A stretch of DNA of 8,523 nucleotides from Candidatus Eiseniibacteriota bacterium (GCA_013003415.1 JABDJR010000658.1:1-8523); one strand, 5' to 3'; shown: positions 1 through 6,486, counted from the first letter of the stretch. The notes: generated by a model from the sequence alone, not told the origin. Translations and numbers: made by a program.

Positions 1-184
1 ACGTGTAATTCGGGTGGTTCTCAACCGGCTTTAAATTCTCGAGATTGCCGGCATAGGTCAGGGCGTCGAGGACCGTGACTTTAACGTTTCGACCGTCGGC
101 TAGCAGACGGTGAACAAAGTTTGAACCGATGAATCCGGCTCCTCCGCAAACCAGAACCGATCCACCCTGGAGTTCCTTACTCAT
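1..184 (-). CDS. rmlB: dTDP-glucose 4,6-dehydratase, N-terminal part (gene runs off the left edge)
   Basis: Only the first 61 codons are present. The encoded protein would convert dTDP-glucose to dTDP-4-keto-6-deoxyglucose, an early step towards dTDP-rhamnose and other deoxysugars for surface polysaccharides. It is a cytosolic NAD-dependent SDR-family enzyme. Visible in the sequence are the Rossmann glycine motif GGAGFIGSN at residues 14-22 (GxxGxxG) and an acidic residue closing beta 2 (Asp40), followed by LTYAGNLENL. This LTYAGN signature separates RmlB from other epimerase/dehydratases. The ATG at 184-182 shares ATGA with the ugd stop codon, which suggests translational coupling. A TAGGTG Shine-Dalgarno-like sequence lies about 7 bases upstream, inside ugd. 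The active-site Tyr-x-x-x-Lys lies outside the window, so activity cannot be judged. A related NDP-sugar dehydratase or epimerase is possible but less likely. Confidence 0.85.
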   Translation of the reverse strand, partial: MSKELQGGSVLVCGGAGFIGSNFVHRLLADGRNVKVTVLDALTYAGNLENLKPVENHPNYT

Positions 185-1515
185 GATTCCACACCTATGA
201 TCTCGGGAGATAATCCACGGCCTACGCCAACATGGCGGAAGCCCTTTTCATTCATTTCTTGAGGCTCATAGAGGTTTTTGAGGTCTACAACAAGGTCGCC
301 TCTCATGAGCGACTTGACCTTGACCAAATCCATGTCTCTAAAAATGTTCCATTCGGTTGCGATCACCACCGCGTCAGCCCCCTCAACTGCTTCAAAGAGA
401 TCGGAGGCGTACTCCACATCGCCTACGGCTTCTTTGGCGCTATCCATTGCAATAGGATCGAAAGCCTTGACCTTGGCTCCCCGGTCGCGAAGATAGGTTA
501 GGAAGTCGATGGCCACGGAGTCGCGAACGTCATCGGTTCCCTGTTTGAAGGCGAGCCCCAAAACCCCAACCGTTTTTCCGGCCAGGCCTCCGAGCATCTC
601 CTGGGTCTTTTCCATGTACTGAAGACGCTGCTGTTTGTTGACCTCGATGGTGGCTTCCACAATGGTTTGCGGCACACCAAAGGAACGACCGGTGTGAGCC
701 AGCGCTTCGGTATCTTTTGGGAAACAGGACCCGCCATAGCCCGCGCCCGCATGGAGGAACTTGCCTCCGATACGCTGATCAAGGCCCATGGCCCGCGAGA
801 CAACTTTGACGTCGGCTTTCACGAGATCGCAGAGGTTGGCGATTTCGTTGATGAAACTGATCTTGGTGGCCAGGAACGCGTTGGAGGCGTACTTAATCAG
901 CTCGGCCGTTTCTACCGTAGTTTTCACCAATGGCGATTCGTTGAGGTACAAGGGCTGGTAGACATCACTTAGAACGTCTTCCGCTCGCTTACTCCAGGTT
1001 CCAATCACCACACGATTGGGTCGCATGAAATCTTCAATCGCGCTTCCCTCGCGGAGGAATTCGGGATTCGAAGCCACGTCGAATTCGTGATCGCCTTTGG
1101 ATTCGGAAGCGATGATCTTCTGGATCCGAAGCCCCGTACCGACGGGAACGGTACTCTTCTGGACGATGAGCTTGTACCCGTTGATGTGCTCACCAACGCT
1201 ACGAGCGACCTGATCCACATACTTGAGATCAGCCTCACCATCGCTACCCCGAGGGGTGCCTACGCAAATAAACAGCACATCATTGTCTTTGATGGCCTGG
1301 GTGAGGTCTGTCGAAAATTTTAGGCGACCGGCTTTTACACTCCGGGCCACCAGTTCAGGAAGGCCGAATTCGTAAAAGGGAATCTCGCCCTTCTCAAGGC
1401 TCTTAATTTTGTCTTGGTTGGCGTCGACACAGGTGACTTGGTTTCCGAAATCGGCCATGCAGGCCCCGGTAACCAGACCCACGTAACCCGTCCCAACCAT
1501 GCAAATGCGATGCAT
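181..1515 (-). CDS. ugd: UDP-glucose 6-dehydrogenase
   Basis: This enzyme oxidises UDP-glucose to UDP-glucuronate with two NAD+, supplying uronic acid precursors for capsule, LPS or exopolysaccharide in the cytosol. The 444-residue length is normal for the bacterial family. Domains in order are: an N-terminal NAD-binding Rossmann domain (GTGYVGL at residues 8-14; Asp31 ending beta 2; VGTP at 85-88; STVPVGT at 121-127); a central helical dimerisation region with EFLREG at 152-157 and Lys218 in FLATKISFINE; the catalytic Cys264 in GGSCFPKD; and a C-terminal UDP-binding domain from about residue 312 (VGVLGLAFKQGTDDVRDS). The expected catalytic Glu, Lys and Cys are all present. The ATG at 1515 has GGAG at 1528-1525 with 9 bases of spacing. 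A candidate promoter lies about 50 bases upstream, so the gene may start its own transcript after pyrF. Its stop codon overlaps the rmlB start by four bases. Confidence 0.96.
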   Translation of the reverse strand: MHRICMVGTGYVGLVTGACMADFGNQVTCVDANQDKIKSLEKGEIPFYEFGLPELVARSVKAGRLKFSTDLTQAIKDNDVLFICVGTPRGSDGEADLKYVDQVARSVGEHINGYKLIVQKSTVPVGTGLRIQKIIASESKGDHEFDVASNPEFLREGSAIEDFMRPNRVVIGTWSKRAEDVLSDVYQPLYLNESPLVKTTVETAELIKYASNAFLATKISFINEIANLCDLVKADVKVVSRAMGLDQRIGGKFLHAGAGYGGSCFPKDTEALAHTGRSFGVPQTIVEATIEVNKQQRLQYMEKTQEMLGGLAGKTVGVLGLAFKQGTDDVRDSVAIDFLTYLRDRGAKVKAFDPIAMDSAKEAVGDVEYASDLFEAVEGADAVVIATEWNIFRDMDLVKVKSLMRGDLVVDLKNLYEPQEMNEKGFRHVGVGRGLSPEIIGVES

Positions 1516-1565
1516 AAAGTCTTACTCCAATGGGCTTGAGCGCAGATGATGCAAAGTGACCAAAA

Positions 1566-1595
1566 ATTATACCCTGCAAAGGTTTGCAGGATCAA
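1566..1595 (-). promoter_or_regulatory. candidate sigma70-type promoter for ugd-rmlB
   Basis: On the minus strand the -10 hexamer is a perfect TATAAT (1571-1566) and the -35 is TTGATC (1595-1590), four of six consensus bases, with an 18-base spacer. Transcription would begin near 1559, giving a leader of about 45 bases before the ugd ATG. The element lies in the only substantial intergenic gap of the window (1516-1648), as expected if ugd-rmlB is transcribed independently of the pyrimidine operon. No experiment supports it, and sigma factor preferences of this organism are unknown. Confidence 0.55.
1573..1590. promoter_or_regulatory. 18-base inverted repeat in the promoter spacer, possible operator
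   Basis: The minus strand reads CCTGCAAA-CC-TTTGCAGG, two perfect 8-base arms around a 2-base centre. It fills almost the whole spacer between the candidate -35 and -10 of the ugd promoter and touches the last base of the -35. That position and symmetry suit a dimeric repressor site. An alternative is a weak terminator hairpin (7-base stem, 4-base loop) for the pyrF transcript, but the downstream U-run is short and offset, so the operator reading is preferred. I do not recognise the sequence as the site of a named regulator. Confidence 0.45.
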
Positions 1596-1648
1596 GAAAT
1601 TCCCCGGGGAGGCCCATTCAGGCCTTCTGACCGATCTGGGAGAGGGGA

Positions 1649-2377
1649 TTAGCTCGTTTGGGTGGAGACCTCAGCGATTTCTTCGAGAATGGCCTCCCAG
1701 GCCTTCTGGGGATCGGCGGCCGCGGTAACGGCCCGGCCAATCACGAGTTTGCTAGCCCCGGCTTCAATCGCTGTTCTGGGAGTTGCGACACGCACCTGGT
1801 CCCCCACCGCGGAACCAGCCGGGCGAATCCCCGGGGTCACCCGGAGGAAGTCGTTTGAGACCACCGCCCCCAAGCCCTCAAGGTCCTTCGGCGAGCAAAT
1901 GACACCATGGACGCCGGAAGCCTCGGCCTCTTTGGCAAAGATGGCGACGCGCTCAGCCACGGGGTGTGGCTGATAGACCTGGGGAAACTCTTCCCCACTC
2001 AAACTCGTGAGCACGGTCACGGCTAGAAGCTTGGTCTCGCCACCTTCTGCCTCTGCCGCCTGGGCGGCCGCCTCCATCATCTTGGGGCCACCCTCCGCGT
2101 GGAGCGTCAGCAGGTCGGCACCCAATCCGGAAGCCACCGAAACCGCCTTGGCCACGGTGTTTGGGATGTCGTGCAACTTTAGGTCGAGAAACACCCGATG
2201 CCCTTTGTCCTTCATGGCCCGAACGATGGACGGGCCTTCCGCCGTGAAGATCTCAAGACCTAGCTTGACCCATAGTAAAGACGAGCCCACTCGATCCACT
2301 AACTGCAAAGCCTCATCGGCCGTGGATCGATCTACGGCTAGTATCGCGAGATCTTGAGCTGAAGCGTGATGGTTCAC
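1649..2377 (-). CDS. pyrF: orotidine 5'-phosphate decarboxylase (GTG start)
   Basis: PyrF decarboxylates OMP to UMP, the last step of de novo UMP synthesis, as a cytosolic TIM-barrel dimer. From the GTG start the protein has 242 residues, typical of bacterial PyrF. Visible motifs are AVD at 14-16, the substrate lysine Lys38, the catalytic D-x-K-x-x-D array Asp65/Lys67/Asp70 in DLKLHDIPNTV, TPGIRP at 181-186 and the phosphate-gripping Arg215 in IGRAV. I chose GTG at 2377 because AGGGGG (2392-2387) lies 9 bases upstream and the protein then begins a few residues before beta 1. An in-frame ATG at 2419 would add 14 residues, but it has only an A/T-rich sequence before it and no Shine-Dalgarno match. 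With the GTG start, 52 bases separate it from the pyrD stop. It is the last pyrimidine gene before the ugd promoter region. Confidence 0.95.
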   Translation of the reverse strand: MNHHASAQDLAILAVDRSTADEALQLVDRVGSSLLWVKLGLEIFTAEGPSIVRAMKDKGHRVFLDLKLHDIPNTVAKAVSVASGLGADLLTLHAEGGPKMMEAAAQAAEAEGGETKLLAVTVLTSLSGEEFPQVYQPHPVAERVAIFAKEAEASGVHGVICSPKDLEGLGAVVSNDFLRVTPGIRPAGSAVGDQVRVATPRTAIEAGASKLVIGRAVTAAADPQKAWEAILEEIAEVSTQTS

Positions 2378-2386
2378 GTTTTTCTT

Positions 2387-2394
2387 CCCCCTCT
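2387..2394 (-). promoter_or_regulatory. strong ribosome binding site that decides the pyrF start
   Basis: The minus strand reads AGAGGGGG, followed by 9 bases and then GTG at 2377. It lies inside the longer reading frame that would start at ATG 2419, so it argues for internal initiation at GTG. No comparable purine-rich sequence precedes the upstream ATG. Confidence 0.6.
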
Positions 2395-2429
2395 GGTGGC
2401 TAGGTCCATGGACGACCATGAAACTATTT

Positions 2430-3383
2430 TTATTTGGCCTTGGTCGCTTTGGGACCGATCAACAGCGTCTCTTCCACTTTCAAAGTCCCTATCACTTGAG
2501 AGAGTTCCGTGAAGCCGTGCTTATCCATGTAGGCTTCGATCCCCGCCACAATGTCCACGGGAACTTGGGGCTCAGCGTAAACCACGGTCCCCACTTGAAT
2601 CGCTTTGCAACCGGCAACCAAGAACTCTAACGCGCTGGAAGTATCTTCAACACCGCCAATGCCAACTACGTCACAGTTTAGGGCGCGCACCAACTCAAAA
2701 CACTTGGCCAAAGCCACCGGTCGAATGGCCGGCCCACTGAGCCCACCCATACCCCGAGCCAGAAGCGGTTCACGCCGATCGACATCGATGCGCATGCCCA
2801 AAAGAGTGTTGATGGCAGAGAGGGCATCGGCGCCGCCATGGAGACAGGCTCTACCCACGTCACTAATGCTAGTCACGTTGGGAGTCAGTTTCGCCCAAAG
2901 CGGTTTCTTCGTGACCCGTCGCGTTGCGACAACCACTTCTTCGGCAAGATTGGGATGAGTGCTCATGTTGAGCCCACCCTCTTTGACGTTGGGACAGGAA
3001 ATGTTGAGCTCAATGGCATCGACTCGGTCGAGGTCGTCGAGACGCTCAGCAAGCTTGGCGAAATCTTCGGGGCCATAGCCGCCGATCGAGACCACAATTC
3101 TTGTATCAAGACCTTCGAGTCTGGTCAGCTTCTCTTTCTCGTAGCGCTCAATGCCTGGACCCTCAAGACCTATGGAATTCAGCATTCCGTTTGGAGTTTC
3201 CGCGATCCGAGGCGGCGGATTCCCGGGCCGAGGTTCCTCGAAAATCGTCTTGGTTACCACCCCACCAATCGCCTCCAAGTCCAGAAGTGGGATTAACTCA
3301 GCTCCATAACCCCCTATTCCAGAAGCAATAAGCACCGGGTTCTTGAGCTTTAGTCCGCCCGCGGTAATAGAAAGCTTAGACAT
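2430..3383 (-). CDS. pyrD: dihydroorotate dehydrogenase class 1B, catalytic subunit
   Basis: PyrD oxidises dihydroorotate to orotate on FMN and passes electrons to NAD+ through PyrK. The protein has 317 residues from the ATG at 3383, matching the family, and forms a TIM barrel. Landmarks are ASGIGGYG at 20-27, Lys45 in TKTIF, NGMLNSIGL at 65-73, Asn128 and the catalytic Cys130 in NISCPN, Lys165 in WAKLTPN, GGLSGPAI at 213-220, GIGGVED at 241-247 and QVGT at 263-266. Cysteine as the base places it in class 1; the adjacent pyrK places it in subclass 1B. The frame stays open back to an ATG at 3461, but those 26 extra codons lie within pyrK and do not resemble PyrD. GAGAAGGTG ends 4 bases before the ATG at 3383, supporting that start. 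The gene start overlaps the pyrK end by 8 bases, suggesting coupled synthesis of the two subunits. Confidence 0.96.
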   Translation of the reverse strand: MSKLSITAGGLKLKNPVLIASGIGGYGAELIPLLDLEAIGGVVTKTIFEEPRPGNPPPRIAETPNGMLNSIGLEGPGIERYEKEKLTRLEGLDTRIVVSIGGYGPEDFAKLAERLDDLDRVDAIELNISCPNVKEGGLNMSTHPNLAEEVVVATRRVTKKPLWAKLTPNVTSISDVGRACLHGGADALSAINTLLGMRIDVDRREPLLARGMGGLSGPAIRPVALAKCFELVRALNCDVVGIGGVEDTSSALEFLVAGCKAIQVGTVVYAEPQVPVDIVAGIEAYMDKHGFTELSQVIGTLKVEETLLIGPKATKAK

Positions 3384-4185
3384 GGGGCACCTTCTCCCAG
3401 TCCACTCGGTGCGCGTCGAGAACAGGTCCCTCAAGGCACTGCATGAGGAATCGTTCTTCATCCACTAAGGGAACCGCACACCCTCGGCAGAGGCCAAGGC
3501 CACAACCGTAGACGCCTTCCATACTCACTTGGGCTTGAAGCGCATGTCTCTTTGCAAAGCCTCCCGTCGCCGCCAACAAAGCTTCGGGACCGCAGGCGTA
3601 AATAACGGGCTGACCAAGCAGCCAGGAGGGGCGCTCGGTTTCGATCGCTTGTAGGATGTTCCCATGAAAACCCACGGAGCCATTGTCTGAGGCAAGGAGA
3701 ACATCGGTCTCTTGAAGTCGGTCCATCCCAAATAGAAGTTCCTCGTCACGAACCCCAAATGCAAACTGGATGGAGGCATGACCCGACTCTTTGAGCAGGC
3801 GGTACAAATAAAGCAACGGTGCGGCGCCGCGACCGCCGGCCACCAGTAGCGCCGGTTGCGCTTTATCAACGGAGTAGCCAACCCCAAGCGGGCCCAAGCA
3901 GTCGACGTCGTCACCGGGACGCCAGCGGGACATGGCTTCGGTTCCCGATCCCACAACCGCGTAATACAGTTCAATCAGAACCGCCTGAGGTTCCCGCCGA
4001 AACTCCACCACCCCGAAAGGTCGGCGAAACTTGAATCCATGTTCGTTCGTTTTTAAGTTGAGGTATTGGCCGGGAAGGGTCTCCGGGTAGTCTGCCGGCA
4101 ACTCGAGCTGCAACCAATAAAAGCCCGGGCCGGTTTCTTCATGGGCGCGAACCCGTGCACGATCTAATCGGGGCTCTTGATCCAT
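3376..4185 (-). CDS. pyrK: dihydroorotate dehydrogenase electron transfer subunit
   Basis: PyrK binds FAD and a 2Fe-2S cluster and carries electrons from the PyrD FMN to NAD+ in a cytosolic PyrD2-PyrK2 complex. The 269-residue protein has an N-terminal FAD-binding barrel (PGQYLNL at 38-44, RRPFGV at 54-59), an NAD-binding domain (LLVAGGRGAAPL at 113-124, YACGPEALL at 196-204) and a C-terminal cluster loop with Cys228, Cys233, Cys236 and Cys250 (C-x4-C-x2-C-x13-C). All four cluster ligands are present. Two family motifs are slightly unusual: Gly58 where a small hydroxyl residue is common after RP, and Arg119 where GGIG is typical. The ATG at 4185 starts three bases after the lipoprotein stop, with GAGG 11 bases upstream. 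The 3' end overlaps pyrD by 8 bases. Order and motifs make the assignment secure. Confidence 0.94.
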   Translation of the reverse strand: MDQEPRLDRARVRAHEETGPGFYWLQLELPADYPETLPGQYLNLKTNEHGFKFRRPFGVVEFRREPQAVLIELYYAVVGSGTEAMSRWRPGDDVDCLGPLGVGYSVDKAQPALLVAGGRGAAPLLYLYRLLKESGHASIQFAFGVRDEELLFGMDRLQETDVLLASDNGSVGFHGNILQAIETERPSWLLGQPVIYACGPEALLAATGGFAKRHALQAQVSMEGVYGCGLGLCRGCAVPLVDEERFLMQCLEGPVLDAHRVDWEKVPHV

Positions 4186-4188
4186 CCC

Positions 4189-6486
4189 CTATTTTTCCTC
4201 CGCTTTGCTCGTATCGGGAGCCGCAGATGTTCCCTCGGGAGTTGGAGCTTTGAGGGAGTCGCTCCCGCTTGGCGTGTTCAGTGTCGAGTCGGGCAGCACG
4301 AATCGCATCGTATCTAGAAGAGCAGGAGGCACCATCATAGAATCCAGGTTTGGCTCACCATTGACTGACCGCATTAGGCTGTCCAAAACCGCTTGAGCTT
4401 CGGCTGGCGATAACCCTTCAATCGCATCTAGGCCTTGTTTCTCGTCTTGCTCCACCACAACCTCTTGATAGAGAGAAGGCACAATCGGTGAATCGGGGTC
4501 GAGCTCGGGTATTGCGAACGGATCGACGGTTCGATTGGCAGGATCGACTGGGGTTTGATTCTGGGATTCTTGCTGTATGGGGAGACCGCCCGGTGTTTCT
4601 ATGTCGCGGGTGGGATTCTCTCGGGGAGGCGCACCAATGGGATTGCGACTCGCAAGCAGCGTACTGTCTCGGGCCGACACCGATGCCAGATTCTCCGGAG
4701 TGAGAAGGTCATCGAGAAGCGGACCATAAAACTCATCGTCCCGGGGTTCTCGTTCGGGGCCCTTCAAGAACCGTTGGGCGTTTCGCCCGTAGTGCGTGTC
4801 CCCAAACCGATTCATGACCTCGAGGTACTTGGCCCGTCCGCGAGCGCTATCGGCTTGGACATGAAATCGTGTCCAGGCCTCGGCAAGAGCCGCTTTCGCT
4901 TCCTGATCTGTGCCCTGAAATTCTTGTTGGATAGCCGTGTACTCTTGAATCGCCTTTTCGGGTTTTTCCTGCTGGAAGAGGTAAAGCTCTGCGCGGAGGA
5001 ATCGTGCGTCGGCCTCTTTCTGATCTGCGGTGGAGGTTGAGTCAGAAAGGGATGCCGTGACTTGCTTTACCGTGCTTAGGTTTTGCGCGCGCTGACGGGC
5101 CTCTTCTCCAAAAGAAGATCGCCCGTGGCTTGAAACCAAGTTGTAGGCCTTTTCTGCCGACTCTAAGTCATCGAGATAGACCTCGTAGGTATAGCCAATC
5201 CTAAACTGTGCCTCCGCCGCATGCTCCGTGCGGGGGTACTCCGCGATGACTTGTTCGTAAGTGAGAATGGCCTCAAGGGGGTTCTCCCCGATCGCGCGGG
5301 CGCGCCCTTCTCGAATCATGACACGGGCAAGATCCAAGTATTTTGGATCGGTGGGTAAAGGGCTGGAGGCGCGACGGGTTACCTGCTGATTATTTTGATT
5401 CCGGTTGTTGTTCTGATTGTTCAAGTTATTCGGATTGTTGGGGTTGTTGGGGTTGTTAAAATTGGGATCCCCCCCCGGCACTTGCAACTCGTTCCGACGT
5501 TGTTCCTCTTCAAGCTCCTCCTGGCTTAGCTCGTCCTCGTTTTGCCCACTACCCGGAATAGGGTTCCCGTTTTCATCGACTTGCCGCTCATTGAATCGAG
5601 CTGCGAAAAGGGAATCTTGGAGCGAGGCGGCTCGAAGGGCTCGCTCGGCCTCAAGGCGTTCCTCGCGCTCTTCGGCTGTAAGCCGACCGTCGAGCAAATT
5701 GGGATCGATCTCCAAGGCAAGATCCAAGTAGAGTTCCAGTGCCTCTTTCGGGTTGCCCGCCCGCTCAAAGGCTTCGCCCAAATTGAGCTGGGCTTGAAAG
5801 CGCTCTTCTGACTTACGCGATTTTTCCATCACGTAAGTAAACACCTCTTGGGCTTCTTCGTAGCGCTTCTCTTCCAATAGAATATCGCCCAGATTCAAAC
5901 GCGCTTCAGAAGCCCGGGGGTGCTTCGGGTACTCGGTAACGAAGTTGTTGTACGCCTCTGAAGCCTCACTCAAAGACCCTTCGCGGCGGAGAACATCGGC
6001 CAAGTAAAAGTGCACCTCTTCGCGATTCTCATAGTCGGGATAGTCTTCCAGCAATCTGTTCCAAGCGCCTCGAGCATCCGCGTAGTCTTCGGCGCCCAGA
6101 GACACCAACCCCTCCCAGAAGTACACGTCGGCCAAGAGATCACTGCTGGGAAACTTCACCTTGAAACGGTTCAGCTCCCGTTTCGCGGCCATGTAGTCGC
6201 TTTTTCCGTAGTAGGCCTGGGCCATCAGAAACTGGGCGTCGTCTGCGTACCGGCTGTCGGGATGGTTGGCGAGAACTTTTTTGCACTTCTCGATGGACTT
6301 GCTATAGGGCTCGTGATGGCGCGTGTTGGTGGCTTGACCCGGGCGAGGGTTTTCTTTGGCCTCTTGCTCGATCTTTTGGGCTTCCCCGTAGAACTTCCTG
6401 GCGTGGTAGAAGGTGTTGAAATAGGCACCGCAACCGGTCACGAACAACATGACCCCAAGCAGGCTCAAACGAAGGAGCAACCTCAT
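4189..6486 (-). CDS. large TPR-repeat lipoprotein with BamD-like N-terminal half, embedded in the pyr operon
   Basis: This 765-residue protein has a signal peptide with Arg2 and Arg6, a hydrophobic core and the lipobox VTGC, making Cys19 the lipidation site. Gly20 at +2 does not resemble the inner-membrane retention signal, so outer-membrane anchoring in the periplasm is likely. AYFNTFY follows the cysteine directly. Residues about 60-262 form TPR-type repeats resembling the BamD/YbgF style (spaced YP or FP at helix ends, e.g. KFPSSD, DYPDY, EYPKHP). Next come an acidic coiled-coil-prone stretch (270-335), an Asn-rich linker (342-366), a second TPR block (about 380-575) and a Pro/Ser/Asp-rich, probably disordered tail to the end. 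BamD and CpoB are near 250 residues, so this is about three times longer. It may be a periplasmic scaffold, but its specific function is unknown. It overlaps the carB stop by four bases (ATGA) and ends three bases before pyrK, so it is almost certainly cotranscribed with pyrimidine genes. Confidence 0.85.
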   Translation of the reverse strand: MRLLLRLSLLGVMLFVTGCGAYFNTFYHARKFYGEAQKIEQEAKENPRPGQATNTRHHEPYSKSIEKCKKVLANHPDSRYADDAQFLMAQAYYGKSDYMAAKRELNRFKVKFPSSDLLADVYFWEGLVSLGAEDYADARGAWNRLLEDYPDYENREEVHFYLADVLRREGSLSEASEAYNNFVTEYPKHPRASEARLNLGDILLEEKRYEEAQEVFTYVMEKSRKSEERFQAQLNLGEAFERAGNPKEALELYLDLALEIDPNLLDGRLTAEEREERLEAERALRAASLQDSLFAARFNERQVDENGNPIPGSGQNEDELSQEELEEEQRRNELQVPGGDPNFNNPNNPNNPNNLNNQNNNRNQNNQQVTRRASSPLPTDPKYLDLARVMIREGRARAIGENPLEAILTYEQVIAEYPRTEHAAEAQFRIGYTYEVYLDDLESAEKAYNLVSSHGRSSFGEEARQRAQNLSTVKQVTASLSDSTSTADQKEADARFLRAELYLFQQEKPEKAIQEYTAIQQEFQGTDQEAKAALAEAWTRFHVQADSARGRAKYLEVMNRFGDTHYGRNAQRFLKGPEREPRDDEFYGPLLDDLLTPENLASVSARDSTLLASRNPIGAPPRENPTRDIETPGGLPIQQESQNQTPVDPANRTVDPFAIPELDPDSPIVPSLYQEVVVEQDEKQGLDAIEGLSPAEAQAVLDSLMRSVNGEPNLDSMMVPPALLDTMRFVLPDSTLNTPSGSDSLKAPTPEGTSAAPDTSKAEEK
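5383..5466 (-). repeat. Asn-rich low-complexity linker with tandem PNN units
   Basis: Codons for residues 341-368 of the lipoprotein encode repeated Asn-Asn-Pro units and then Asn/Gln-rich sequence. At the DNA level the 9-base unit AACCCCAAC recurs, first exact, then degenerate (AATCCGAAT). This separates the two TPR blocks and is probably a flexible spacer whose length could vary by whole codons between strains. Confidence 0.75.
5469..5476 (-). repeat. G8 homopolymer inside the lipoprotein gene
   Basis: Eight consecutive G on the coding strand cover the end of Pro337, Gly338, Gly339 and the start of Asp340. The tract is in frame here. One G fewer leads to TGA 16 codons later, and one G more leads to TAA five codons after the tract. 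Either slip would leave a lipoprotein of about 345-355 residues without its second TPR block. The tract could be a slippage site or simply a hard-to-sequence run. Confidence 0.7.

Noticed and set aside
1601..1625. TCCCCGGGGA palindrome next to an AGGCC/GGCCT hairpin downstream of pyrF, as a terminator
   Set aside because: The stem is only 5 bases, the CCCCGGGG part has no room for a loop, and no T-run follows on the minus strand.
2404..2413. GTCCATGGAC palindrome between pyrD and pyrF as an operator
   Set aside because: At 10 bases it is short enough to occur by chance, and no promoter hexamers flank it.
2838..3296. 152-codon plus-strand frame opposite pyrD
   Set aside because: The opposite strand carries the PyrD active-site motifs, so this is a shadow frame.
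3525..3974. 149-codon minus-strand frame inside pyrK
   Set aside because: It is an alternative frame of pyrK. The pyrK frame carries the FAD, NAD and iron-sulfur motifs, while this one has none.
4555..5040. 161-codon plus-strand frame with hydrophobic segments
   Set aside because: It is antisense to the second TPR block of the lipoprotein and has no supporting context.
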